Under the pieces are notes generated by a model. The model was not told the DNA's origin. It was given only the letters and a program-made list of their open reading frames with translations, and searched no databases. Position numbers and translations under genes: made by a program. Below, piece by piece: positions 11,301 to 21,970 of a stretch of 64,000 bases of DNA. The stretch spans positions 1,240,001 to 1,304,000 of the forward strand of contig MU004181.1 in NCBI GenBank assembly GCA_010093605.1, given 5' to 3'. Positions within the stretch are counted from its first letter, which is position 1, and every line of letters starts with the position of its first letter. The stretch comes from Lophium mytilinum (taxonomy: Eukaryota; Ascomycota; Dothideomycetes; Mytilinidiales; Mytilinidiaceae).

Positions 11301-12849
11301 CGCAAAGTGATATTCCAGGAACCATCTCGAAGGCTAAAAGTGATAAAGGTCGGTGGCTGCAAAGAGACGAGTGTTACGCGATACGGAGCACCAGCAAGCA
11401 AAATTGCGTATACGAAGATCCCTGTTTGTTGCTGGCGCCCAAAGATCTTCGACCCGGTGCTATTGATGCCCAACGCAGAGCCGCAAGACCCGAATCACGT
11501 TCCCTCCTCGCCATTGGAACCCGGATCATCGCAGCGGCAGGTCATCAATCATCAATCGTGATACTGTATGGACACAGGGTCGTTCCATGAATCCCCGGAA
11601 TTATATGCGTGATGAGGTTGTTGTGGGAGGTGGCAGAGTGCCGCAAATTTTTCAAGGTCGATGGATTTCGAATGACTAAGTGGCCTCATCAAACAGAGCA
11701 AACATTGTCAAAACAAGCGCTAACCTAAGCGGTCCTCGGAAATTCGAGGCTCAGAATATCAACAATATAATCATCTTTAGATTGTTTTACACGGCCATCA
11801 TGATGTGGAAAAGCATGTTACAGGCGTGCTACATCTTTGGAAGACAATGGCACAAAAGGGGTACAAAAGAGCCTGATGACCCCTCAACGCGCCAACCAAT
11901 CACGTGACTAGTATCAACTCCACGATCTTCCGATACTTGTGTCAAGCACGTAAAGGTATATGGCTGTTTGCTTACTCTTGTTAGTCCCAAATCGAGTCTT
12001 TGTCATTGCGGAAAGTTCCCGTATCACAAACTTCTCTGTTCTTCGCTGAGACAGTATGTTCGTTCCCTAGAATACTGCGTTGAATGGCATGACTGTCAGT
12101 CATATCAGTGTGCTCGGCCTCAATCCTATCAGAAGCTATACGTGCCACCTGGCGTATTGAAGATTCTCGCCAGTTAGGTAACTCGCAATAAAGATAATTC
12201 TCCATGTCCTACATATCATCTACGTCATCATTGTCCGAACAATGCCTACCAGAAGCATTGTGGCATAGTCAACTGGGTCACAAATTACACACTTTCATGT
12301 TTGAGGAACGAGATAAGGCGTATCCACTTCCGTTAATCCACATAACTCTATATCAGCCCATTTCGATGGCTATGAGTGGAATAGTAAACTCTGGTAGAGG
12401 CTAGCATCCGGCGATGACCCTGACATATGTAGCTATCCCACGATCGGCGAAATCTACCCCAAAGCCCTCTGCTTGCTTACATACAGTATCACCCCACTAT
12501 CTCGGAAACATAATCACCGTTCTCTCATTGGCTTTGTCTAGGTGCTATGTCATGACTTCCGCTCACCTTCCCATATGCAGTCTTATTTTACATACGCGAT
12601 AGTCACAAGCCAACGCCTAGAATGCGGGGAACACGCTTTTGATTGGCACGATTCGTAGACCTTCCGTCACGTCAACCAAAACATTGGCTTAGAGCTCTTA
12701 TGAGATACTGCCGTGGATGAGTCCGTTTTGTCAGCCTCTATATATACTATCATACTCCCTAGACTGTCAAAACGTCCTACAGTCAACTCCAAGCCTATCA
12801 AACCTACTGCTGTATTTAAACACACAAAGACCACAAGACAACATCCACC
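8338..12849. promoter_or_regulatory. 4.5-kb divergent upstream region of the C2H2 factor and a Con-8-like gene
   Basis: No gene is supported over 4.5 kb, unusually long for this gene-dense window. Its left part must contain the unresolved first exon, and probably a long 5' leader, of the C2H2 factor. The stretch 9850-9905 is almost pure purine on the plus strand, that is CT-rich on the minus strand, as in fungal core promoters, and may mark the factor's transcription start. Short minus-strand frames (the longest 8882-9361, 159 codons from an ATG) could be upstream ORFs. A TATA-like CTATATATACTATC near 12737 belongs to the plus-strand gene. Long leaders are known for fungal developmental regulators; that it applies here is inference. 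Confidence 0.45.
12737..12750 (+). promoter_or_regulatory. TATA-like box of the Con-8-like gene
   Basis: CTATATATACTATC lies about 110 bp before the ATG at 12850, and the leader between is CA-rich (CACACAAAGACCACAAGACAAC...), as in strongly expressed fungal genes. Confidence 0.5.
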
Positions 12850-13263
12850 ATGCCTAACAACCCCTTTCAACAAAAGTACTCCACTCAAAGCCACAAGGTC
12901 TTCGCGGAGATGCCAGCCATGCCCGAAGCTCCAGCTGCTCCCGCCGAGGCGAGAAGGTCTATGGAGGCTACGTCCTCACCACCTGGCCGTCGACGGGTAG
13001 GTTCACGCAATTCTCCATACTATTCTGTCAACTTTCACTAACACTTGCAGTCTTCCGCCACCGCCCGCTTCGCGAACCTCGAAGCGCTTAAGCACCCAAA
13101 TACTGAGGAGGCCGCCGCTCGCAGAGCGGGAATGGCGGATCACAAAATTGGTAACCCGGGAGTTATTGGGAACCTTTGGAATAGCTGGACTCGGGGATCG
13201 ACTACGGTGACAAAAGAAATGCCGGGTGCGAATGGAAAGAACTCCTCGACGTCGAGCAAGTGA
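12850..13263 (+). CDS. Small conidiation-specific (Con-8-like) protein
   Basis: There are two exons, 12850-12996 and 13051-13263, separated by a 54-bp intron with a CACTAACAC branch region; the product is 119 residues. The N-terminal half is Pro/Ala rich (MPAMPEAPAAPAEARRS). The C-terminal half has SSATARFANLEALK, AAARRAGM and GVIGNLWNSWTRGST. This arrangement (SS-ARF-NL, ARR-S/G-M, G-W-N-TRG) matches what I recall of the fungal Con-8 conidiation-specific family, whose molecular role is unknown. It has no signal peptide or transmembrane segment and is very hydrophilic. A good TATA box and CA-rich leader suggest strong, probably stage-specific expression. The family name is from memory of the motif and is only moderately sure; that the gene is real is much surer. 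Confidence 0.65.
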
Positions 13264-13685
13264 TCGAGATTACGCTTTAGTTTGGAAAAGATGTGTAGCG
13301 TTTGAGGGCAGCGTTGTCTGGGATGACCTTTTACTTATTTGGATGGAGTAATGTTGCGACCGGACGGTTTAAATGTACTATTATGTACCGCAGCGACTTC
13401 GATCAGTCAACTTAAAAAAGTTACTAAACGTACCTTTGTCTCTAAATTAAGTCGTCGAGATCTGAGCACACTCTTCTATCACTGCTCGCGACGCGTTAAT
13501 GTCTTTCTGTGTACGCATTCGTGGCGCCGTCTGAAATCGCTTCTTACGGTTACCAGTACATTTGTCCGAACCGAATTTGTGAACGCCTTTCGAGGCGCGT
13601 TGCATAGTGGAAGACAGGTGTACATGGATACAGGCAAGGTATTTTAACATAATAACTCATGATTTGCTGTCGTAAAGTGTCATAC
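13264..13685. other. Convergent 3' intergenic region, nothing seen
   Basis: It holds the 3' ends of the Con-8-like and PTPA genes; no coding signal. Confidence 0.5.
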
Positions 13686-14966
13686 CTAATCGAAGGGCAC
13701 CCTCCGCAGTCCACCAACGCCTAACCGCTTTCTCATTTCCTGAGCAGCACCTACACTGCTCGGAACCTTGATCCCACAGCAGTCTCCCCAAGAGCTCGGA
13801 CTGTGCACATGCCGCATCCCATCCTTCATCACCACTACCTCTCCGCCTTCAGCTTCTTCCTCTTCCGACGGCACACCATAGTCATCTTCGGTGCTCATGC
13901 CCTCCACCGCTGGCACCAGCGAGCCAAAAAGGAAGTGCTGCATCACAGGCAACTTCTTTAGCACTTCTGCCACCAGCATCTTCCGCATGCCTCCCTCCAC
14001 CTTCTCCCAGTTCTTCGCCGCCGAGATGTCATCCAACATTGGCGAATGCCATCTCAGCCCCTCAACTGTCTTGACGCTGTTGACAAACGCAACCTGGTCT
14101 AGGTATATGTAATCCTTACTATTCTCCTCCAGTATTATAGCTTGGTGGATCGATTTGGGTCGAATGTAGGGATGATGTAGTAGCTGCGAGGAGCCGAATA
14201 GGAAAGGCAGAAACTGGTAGTCATCGAGGCCCCAGACACCATGTGAGCCAGCGGGCTCGAGGTAGTATGTCGACTGCACCGCACGCATGAGCCTTAGGTA
14301 GCGTGGGAAGACGACCAGGACAACGGCGGGGAAAGTGGCGGGAGGCAGGTGGCCCAAACGGTTCAAGCATAGCAGCCAAAGGAAGAAGTTGAGCTCGTGT
14401 CCGGAACCATAATCGATACGAGTGCGGTTGCCAAAGCTGTTAGAGAGATAGACGGAGACCTCGTTGATAGCTGTGTCATCACTAAGGCCTAAACTCTGAT
14501 GCCAGAGCGGTTGTGCGGCTTCGACTTCATCCAGGAAGACGCGAAAGGCTTTGTTGCCGAAGCGCGATCCACCTGCATCTTCTGGTGGGCAGTTTTGTAG
14601 TACGCCTTCGGCAAGGTCGAGGACGTGGAGGACACTGGTGATGGAGGACGGGAGATTTGTTTGGTCGACGGCAGAAACGGGTGTGTCGCGGACGCAGTCG
14701 GCGAGGGAGAATATGAAGGAGAGGAGTAGTGTGTATGTCGGCGAGGCTAGAAAGATCTCATGATCTTGGGGAGATAATATGCGCCTGCTCGGGCGGATGT
14801 ATTGCCAGTTCTCGAGCGACGGTGGTGGAGGGAGCGGCGGGGCTGTTGGAGGCGGGCTTGTCTGTTCGGGTTGTGCCTTTGGCTTCGAGCGAGGTATGAG
14901 ACGAGGGAGCTTCGCGGACAGGTCTGGCGGATGAGAGGATACAGAAGGTGGATCTAGAAGTGCCAT
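13686..14966 (-). CDS. RRD1: PP2A phosphatase activator (PTPA), peptidyl-prolyl isomerase
   Basis: This is a single exon of 426 residues from the ATG at 14966 (MALLDPPSVS); a longer frame upstream begins with TTG. The N-terminal ~65 residues are Pro-rich. The PTPA core follows from about residue 72: YIRPSRRILSPQDHEIFLASP, then LSNSFGNRTRIDYGSGHELNF and GVWGLDDYQFLPFLFGSSQL, then KEN-type YIYLDQVAFVNSVKTVEG and RWHSPMLDDISAAKNW. These are the signature blocks of PTPA/Rrd proteins, which activate PP2A-type phosphatases and have prolyl isomerase activity. The acidic C-terminal tail (EEEEAEGGE) and WGDCCGIKVPSSVGAAQEMRKR ending favour the Rrd1 over the shorter Rrd2 type; that assignment is inference. 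The gene lies convergent with the Con-8-like gene. Confidence 0.94.
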   Translation of the reverse strand: MALLDPPSVSSHPPDLSAKLPRLIPRSKPKAQPEQTSPPPTAPPLPPPPSLENWQYIRPSRRILSPQDHEIFLASPTYTLLLSFIFSLADCVRDTPVSAVDQTNLPSSITSVLHVLDLAEGVLQNCPPEDAGGSRFGNKAFRVFLDEVEAAQPLWHQSLGLSDDTAINEVSVYLSNSFGNRTRIDYGSGHELNFFLWLLCLNRLGHLPPATFPAVVLVVFPRYLRLMRAVQSTYYLEPAGSHGVWGLDDYQFLPFLFGSSQLLHHPYIRPKSIHQAIILEENSKDYIYLDQVAFVNSVKTVEGLRWHSPMLDDISAAKNWEKVEGGMRKMLVAEVLKKLPVMQHFLFGSLVPAVEGMSTEDDYGVPSEEEEAEGGEVVVMKDGMRHVHSPSSWGDCCGIKVPSSVGAAQEMRKRLGVGGLRRVPFD

Positions 14967-15801
14967 GGTATATGGTGGCAAGGTTTGGTGGTTGTTTGCT
15001 ACAAGAAGCTGGAGATGGTGCTATGCACGATAAATCAATGCCCTGCATAAATTAACTCCGATCGGCCCGATTACCCGCGCCCTAGTCTCTTCACCACTCC
15101 TTTCACCTTCGTCGCCGTTCACGTGGTAGTACAAGAGGTTCGTAGCACCAAGGGGTGGGTTTGGGGTGAGTCTTTCTTCGGTTTTCCCAGCAGAGGTATG
15201 TCTCGTGTCTTGAAAGTGGTCTACAGCGCCTGCGCGGGTCCGGTGAACTAGCGCAGATTTCAGCTACCAAAGTAAGCTGTAAAAGTGGTATAATCCGAAA
15301 AGTAACAGTTCGCGGTACCGTTTTTTTGGACGACTCAGCATAGCCTTGTTAAGAACCAGTCAAGAAAGTTGCTTCCTCCGTTCTAATACCATATATTCTG
15401 GCTGTGGCTTCAAATCCGCGCTAGTTCATCGGACGGGCGCAGGCGCTGTATATATTAGAGATGTGTGACTTAGCTTTGGTGCGACTTCGTTCGTGTGTGG
15501 AAGGTTGGGTGAGTTTGGGGAGATAGATTTATCGCGTAGTGGTCTTAAGAATTCGGTTCGATTCTAATTATCTCATACCTCATGCACATTCATATTTGTC
15601 AAAGATGAGCGTGCAGTACGCAATCATTTAAGCTTGTGCGCATATTCCCACATACCTGCTCGAGCCACCTCAATCAAGGGGAATAGTTTCAAATCAAAAG
15701 GGAAAGTAGCTCTGATTTCAGTCTATCTGAGTGAAATCTGTGAGTACGGTCCCGAGGAGGTCTCCCAGTGAACGACAAACTATCTTGAGGATAGCGATTA
15801 A
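14967..15801. other. Intergenic region containing a MITE
   Basis: It lies between the PTPA start and the end of the Myb-like gene, both on the minus strand. It contains the 225-bp element at 15224-15448 and no coding signal. A GGTTCGATTC motif at about 15557 resembles a tRNA T-loop, but no tRNA can be folded around it. Confidence 0.55.
15224..15448. mobile_element. 225-bp MITE with TA target site (Tc1/mariner-like)
   Basis: The ends are ~37-bp inverted repeats, CAGCGCCTGCGC... at the left and its complement at the right (about 15412-15448), with only four or five mismatches. A TA dinucleotide sits directly outside both ends (15222-15223 and 15449-15450). TA duplication with CAG...CTG ends fits the Tc1/mariner/Fot1 group. 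It is too short to encode a transposase and so is non-autonomous. Confidence 0.8.
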
Positions 15802-17840
15802 CTAACACGATGAAGTTGCTGTCCCATTCTCCAACAACACCACGGCTTTCCCAAGAATCGTGCCTTCTTCCTGGCCACGGTCATGCCCCGGTCGCAAAAA
15901 GTTTCTGCATTGCACCACTATCCTAGAAACATCTAACCTTTTCACATCTGCCTGATCTGCCGCCGCCAGAGTCTCTGCAGGATACGAGTACAGTGCAGGG
16001 AACAAGCACAGTCTGACTTTCCTGTGGCTCTTTTTGCTCATACCCCTGATCTCTGCTCCCTCTTTGGTCTCAGCTATCATGTTCGCTGGATTGAATGGAG
16101 TGCCTGGCTCGAACGTCTTCATCTCGTAACGGTGTGTGGTGAGTATGAGGTCGGTTTTCAGTTTGAGTGCTTTCTGGAATAGCTCTTCGCACCCCAAGTC
16201 GATACCCTCTTCGTCTTTTTGGTCCCAGGTTGCCATCCCGTCCGCCGGACTGTCCGGAGTAGTGCGAGGAAAGAAAGGCGCTAGAAGTTCTTGAAATCTG
16301 GCTGTCAACTCCGTAGTCTTGTCCACGAGGACGTGCTCTTGGAAATATTGGGCCGTGAGTAGAGACTCTGTAGCAGCGAAGTCAAGGTTTCGGACAAGGC
16401 GAGGTCCGTCTGCTTCTTGTTAGTCACGTCGTCTGAGAGTTCTAGTCTTCGATGCTAACTGATTTGATTGAAGCATTCACTAACCTTTCTGCCCGAGTAA
16501 TTTATTTCGATACATCGCTAAAAGTTCCGACTCTTGATCATCCAAATTATAGAAATCGGATTCGAAAACCCATTCGCGGAAAATTGTCGCTGTCAAAGCA
16601 CGGAGAACGTTGTGTGCTCCCACATCCTTCGCAGATTCAGTGATCTGTTCCTCGATGGGGACTGTTTCCAGCGTGATTGAAAGACTTTGTCGAAGGATAG
16701 CCGCTGTGTTTGGGTCAAGTCCTGAACCAATGAGACTCTCTGGGAAGGCGATATTGCTCCTGTGTGACCAAGCTTTTGCACGGTCTCCAATATATCCAAT
16801 GGTTTCGGCTATGCTTCGAAAAGAAATATGTGGGGTTGGTTCGAGTAGGGTGATCTTCTGGCACTCGTAGAGCTGGCGCTTCAGATGGGTTATCGTCTCT
16901 TCGTTCTCCTTGATGGCTTGTATTCGCTTAAGTTCCGGGTGTTTCATTGCGACTTTCCAGCAATCGTCTTTATCTTTTATACTTGTTTGAAAGTCCGTAA
17001 ATCCACGGGATATCCGCGAAATCTGGTTGAAAAGCTGCGTGTTCGATCTGCGGAGGAGCTCATTATGCTCTGTAAGTGCTGATAGGATCCTATTATGCTC
17101 TCTGAGCACGATTTCGCGTTCTCTGATCACACTGGCATCCTTTGTGATCCATTCTTGGAGGGTCGAAAGGAGAGCTTCGGCACTTGAGATATAACCATAC
17201 TTTTCTCGGAATTCTTTATCGAGAAGGTCGAGTGCTGAAGTCCTGACCAGTTCCTGCCTCTTGAATTTAGTGGTCTATACAAGATGTTAAAGAGTAAGGG
17301 AAGGGGACCACATACCGGCAGTCTGACTCTCTGACGACCGACTCCTTCCTCTTCGATTCTGAGGTGGAATTGGCCGCCGCCCTGCTCTAGCATGGGCGGA
17401 GCTGTAATACTCAGTCTTCGAGCACCGATCTGAAGCGGTTCTGTTCTCGGACTACTCGATTTTGATCTTGTTCTGCTCCTAAGATGCCCCTCCCTGTGAA
17501 ATAACTCAGACTTGGCTTCACGGAACGCCATTTTCTCGTCATCGTCGAAATAGTCCAGGTTAAGGCATTGTGTGCCTCTTCTGATGATGTCCAGCCTGTT
17601 GGTCCCATATTGACCCATTCTGTCCCACAATCTTTTCATCTTGTTCTCGATGGCATCGTATCTGTAGTTTTTCTGGGGCCATTTTTGCGTCAACTCTAGA
17701 ACTACTGTCTCCTTGAAGTTCAGTCCTCCCTCGTAACATCGGTCGGCCCAAGCGAGAAGGGCAGCTACTTCATGGGTAGACCATCTAACCGGTTTTCGTC
17801 GTGGAGCTCCCTTTGAGCGCCTGTGCTTCGATGTGCCCAT
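15802..17840 (-). CDS. Myb/SANT-like DNA-binding domain protein with coiled coil
   Basis: There are three exons, 17840-17316, 17274-16485 and 16415-15802, with introns of 41 and 69 bp, giving 642 residues. Residues ~18-75 (PVRWSTHEVAALLAWADRCYEGG ... NYRYDAIENKMKRLWDRMG) resemble a Myb/SANT-like helix-turn-helix, with tryptophans at the expected positions. A basic Ser/Arg linker (RSRTRSKSSSP) follows. The middle (about residues 215-300, IREREIVLREHNRILSALTEHNELLRRSNTQL onward) is strongly heptad-like and probably a coiled coil. The C-terminal ~250 residues are not recognised. It is likely a nuclear protein of a fungal-specific family. It is divergent from an Hsp70-like gene with only 385 bp between the ATGs, so the two may share a promoter. 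Confidence 0.75.
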
Positions 17841-18225
17841 ATCGAGTTCTTCCTGGAGCTGAGAAAGGGAATGCCGTCGATACTGAGTCTCAGACCTGCG
17901 AGGTAGAATGCCAAAGTCAATTGTAAATGCTTCCTTTCGCAGCTATTTAGTCTATGCTCGCCTTGTAACACAGTACCACCCTCTCGCGGGCTGCTGCCTT
18001 TGTAACACAGCAATCAGCCCTGTCGCACAGTAACGCACAATCCCGTCTCAACAATTCATGAGCCATGGATCAGAGTCCTGGGCTTTCCTTTGATTCGCCA
18101 ATGCGTGCGGCGAGCCTTCTTGCTGCGTGACAATCGCTGGGTGCGCCGAAAAACTCAGTCGATTCTGCTCTTGTATTTGTTCCCCCGGTTCCGCTTGATA
18201 CTGCTCTTCGCCGCCAACTCCTCAA
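17841..18225. promoter_or_regulatory. 385-bp divergent promoter, Myb-like / Hsp70-like genes
   Basis: Both genes begin at its edges on opposite strands. No clear TATA box, heat-shock element array or ORF was identified. Confidence 0.45.
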
Positions 18226-20803
18226 ATGGCTCCCCTCAGAGCTCCTCCGCGATATCCTAGCCGACACTCCACCCGCTCCATACCTCTTGCCTCAGAAGAT
18301 GTCGACATGACGGATGTCGACTCTCCACCAACGGAACCGTTGCCATCTCCAGAAAGGAAATTCTACATTGCGGTGGATTACGGCACGACCTATTCCGCGG
18401 TCTCGTTCGTCTCGTTAGAGCCAGGCGAAAACGCTGAGGCAGTCAAACCAGAAAGAATCCAAACGATTGTGAACTATCCTAAAGACCCCCGAGTTTACGG
18501 CCAGACTGCGAAGGAGGTGCCGACTGAACTCGCTTATTTGCCGCCCGCTAAACAACGGAACGATCTCGATGAAAGTGGAGAGCGATCACAACCGTGGCAA
18601 GGTAGTGTAGCGCAGAACCTTACATCGGAAGACGATGAGGACAGTGACGATGCTCCACCGTACGAAGATGACGACTCCGAAGATCATGCACCCTCTGAGA
18701 ATCTGCAGTGGGGGTACATGGTCCAGGACTCTCTTGGTCGGCCCAATGAGACGAGTCTCGCTGAGTTGAAGAAGGGGTGCTTTCGGCGCACAAAGCTGCT
18801 TCTCGATGATAGCGCGCATACCCAGCCAGCTCGCGACGAAATTTTGCGCGCAGTCCGGCATGTGAAGGGAATGAGAAGGATCAAGAAAAATGAGGAAGTG
18901 ATTATACACTTTCTTACCAACTTGTTCCGACACGTCAAGCACGAACTTGAAACGAACCATGGATACACAAACCAGTGTCCCGTCGAATTTATCCTGTGTG
19001 TGCCACCTATCTGGAGTAGTAAGGCTTCTCGGACGATGCACGATGCAATGGCGACCGCGTTGCGCAAGAGTAGGTTCATAAGCAGAGCCAGTAGAGGCGT
19101 GGACAATCTCTTCATTGTGTCTGAGCCTGAAGCTGCTGCAACGTTTATTCTTACCACATCGGAAGACAACCATAAGATCAGGGTACGTTATCGGCCTGCA
19201 TGTGTATCATCGGCGCTAATGTCTCCAGACTAACGACTCTTTCGTCCTGATCGATGCCGGTGGAGGAACGGTTGATGCGATAACCTATTCGGTCCAAGGG
19301 AGGACCCCAGATATAAGGCTCAAAAAAGAAGAAGTAATGGCTGACGGTAAGAAGAATAAACATGAGAGCTTGAAGGTAGACTGACTTGTAGGACAAGGTC
19401 GTTTGTGCGGATCCAGTTTCATCAATGAAAGATTCAAGGAACACGTCAAGGCCCGATTGGAGGACGAGGGGTACCTCGAGACTGGCAACGAAAGTATTGA
19501 TCAGATTATCGAAAGCGAGGCCGTCATGGGGAATTTTGAGCATAAGTTCAAAAGACAAATGAATTTTCGCAATAGAGCTCTCGCGAATCAGCGTTTCTAT
19601 ATTAGAGCACTGAGGCAGAACACGGGAAAGAACCTCGGTGAAGGGGCCTTTGATATCCTCCAGTAAGTTGATAAGTATCTGGGACCGCTGAGACATCTGG
19701 CTAAAGAAAGAATAGTAACGATTTTTGGAAAATATTCAAACCTTCGCTGCAGGGAGTTGCTTCCTTGATGGAATCCCAGCTAGATCTCGCGAGGGCGGCC
19801 AAGAATGGGTCGCTAGGTGTTGTTGAGGTGAGAAAAATAGAGGCACAACTGGTTTTGGTATACTGACATCTCTAAAGAAAGTTGTCCTTATCGGTGGCTT
19901 TGGGCAGTCTCAAGCACTGAGAGACCACCTCCAGAGAAAGTTGAAGGAAATAAACGGGAACCATAACTCACATGTTGAGCTTATCGCACCTTCAGTACAG
20001 TAAGCACCTTCTGTGACAAGAACGTCACCTGTAAACCTGACAGTGTCATACAGAAACGGCCCCGGAGTTGCGGTTGCGTCGGGGGCTGTCCTCCGTGCTC
20101 TTCATAAGAGGCGTGGCCCTGAACGGATTTTACGATCTAGTTACGGAATTCTCTTGAGGGAAATACATGACGAGGGCTTTCCCGGCCACAGAGAGGCGGC
20201 CACGCATCTTGATATTGATGGAGAGAACTGTGTCAATAATTCATTGGTGTGGCTCATCAAAAAGGTAGGCATCGGCCTTTCCAAAAAAGGTGCCGCCTCT
20301 TTCAGTACCTCGCTGACGCCTTGTGAACAGGGAATCACGATTTCGGGCAACCCTAAGAGTCGCCAATTTAGGCTACCGATGACCAAGATCATCAGCCTCA
20401 AGAGAGGAGAGTCTTTCGTCTGTACACAGACACTGTACGTATCGGACGTTAGTACAGAATCGCACTATCCGAAAAACCACCCAAAGAATAGAGGTAAGCA
20501 CACACCAAGAGGTATCACTCAACTGTCCCATGCTGACCACAAGAAGGAAACCACGAGACTGCGGGGAAAATCAAAGCCGACATGTCATTCCTCAAGAGAC
20601 AAAACCTGATACAACCTACTGTGCCAGATGAAGGACAAGCTGGGCGCCCGCACTACAAGGTTGAGTTCGAGATCGTGCTCGAGGTGATAGACCGGAACCT
20701 GTACTACAAGGCAGTATGGCCCGTTGGTAATGATGAAGGCGTGCTTCCCGGATCCGAGGGATGGACCAATATAGCTGCAGCATTTCCTCCAGGCGCCAAT
20801 TAA
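18226..20803 (+). CDS. Hsp70-like actin-fold ATPase (fungal non-canonical)
   Basis: There are eight exons: 18226-19182, 19229-19346, 19392-19662, 19716-19827, 19878-19999, 20054-20264, 20331-20493 and 20547-20803. All phases close, giving 736 residues. The actin/Hsp70 nucleotide motifs are in order: phosphate 1 at residues 47-60 (YIAVDYGTTYSAVSF), phosphate 2 at ~325-339 (VLIDAGGGTVDAITY) and the adenosine motif at ~488-498 (VVLIGGFGQSQ). An acidic insert (EDDEDSDDAPPYEDDDSED) lies near residues 135-155, between phosphate 1 and the rest of subdomain I. The substrate-binding domain of true Hsp70s and an EEVD tail are absent; the C-terminal third is instead fungal-specific (LDIDGENCVNNSLVWLIKK, FEIVLEVIDRNLYYKAVWP). 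Such proteins are numerous in filamentous fungi and their function is mostly unknown. No ER or mitochondrial signal was seen. Confidence 0.85.
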
Positions 20804-21970
20804 TAGATTAGATTGGATGTGGATAGGGATTGAGGATGGTTCAGCTTCTGTGATAATTCGCTCGTCGTAGAAGCTAGACAGTATTTTACAAGCAGCACCT
20901 AAGAAAAGCACGTAATGAGCTTGAATGAAACAATACTTTGCCTTGGCTAGAGTGCGAAAACCGTGGACGAGAAACATCGAGCTCCACGGGCCTGCTTTTT
21001 AATTTTGGCAATGAAAGGGTATGGTGGTGGCAGCTGCTTTTCACGAAGGACCAAGTAAAGGCCACCGTGTCCAAATGGAGCTTTGGCGCGGCAAGGGTAG
21101 AGTCGCGTCGCTGCTCATTTATCTAGTTAGTTACTACAGCTCTTCCTCGCTCAAATCATTAGCATTTGATTGAACACAAGTAGCTATGCTTCAATTACGC
21201 GTACCTACCATGAATTACTGCGCCGAAGGCCTCAGCTGTGGTGCTGGTGCATCTCACAGCCACGACACTCATCCTTAGGTAGCATGCCGCTACCACCAAA
21301 ATACCAAATCAGCTCTTCCCAGGTTTGACCCAGCGCCATCATGTTCAACCTTTTCGAGATTCGTGAGGCCTCTCTCATGCTTCCCATCGCATTCGTCTAT
21401 GGTCTCTACAACGTCCCAGGTTTCTTCATGCGGTAATTCCAGTACTCGAATAAGTTAGGCTTGGGCACACATTCCCGTTACAAGCTTCACACGTCTTCAA
21501 AATCCCGTATGTGGACCAGGCGCCCTGACCAAAGGCAAACCCACATGATTATACTCATTTAGAGCTACTCTGGTTTTTCAAACGCGCTGGGCACCTCACA
21601 CGGTAACGATGAAGATTCAATGGTCTTTGGACTTTGGTGCATCACGTATGGAGCAGGCATCTCAAAGGTAGTGGTGCTTCCGTTCTTTTTGTGAATAGAA
21701 CAGTTTGTCATAGCCCGAGTATATCACACAGCCCGTAAGCAAAGCAGCGTGGGGAGCTTACTGTTGGTCTGAGACGGTGAACCTCAGTATTATTGAAACT
21801 TAGTACTAGCAGATAAGTGTGCACGGATTCATGGTAAAGAAGTATAGCCTTTAGACCCAAGGAAACCATCACACGATCCTTGAAGCAGGGGGTGTAGGGG
21901 TACTGGGGTTCTGAGTTTGGTCTATCTGAATGAATTCTGTGACTACTGTCCGGAAGTTGTAGCGTCGTCG
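20804..21970. other. Intergenic region, no firm gene
   Basis: It holds the Hsp70-like 3' end and the 3' end of the F-box-like gene. A short plus-strand ORF at 21341 is listed separately as doubtful. Confidence 0.45.
21341..21436 (+). CDS. Doubtful short ORF, possibly a first exon
   Basis: An ATG at 21341 opens 31 codons (MFNLFEIREASLMLPIAFVY..., ending GFFMR and TAA). The composition is hydrophobic and protein-like, and a GTAATT at the end could be a donor. Splicing to an acceptor at about 21562 would continue in phase (ATLVFQTRWAPHTVTMKIQW), but the third exon is unclear. It has no recognised homologue. It may equally be chance or a decayed gene. Confidence 0.2.
   Translation: MFNLFEIREASLMLPIAFVYGLYNVPGFFMR

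Noticed and set aside
15510-15585. GGTTCGATTC T-loop-like motif, possible tRNA
   Set aside because: The T-stem has a mismatch and no acceptor or anticodon arm can be paired around it.
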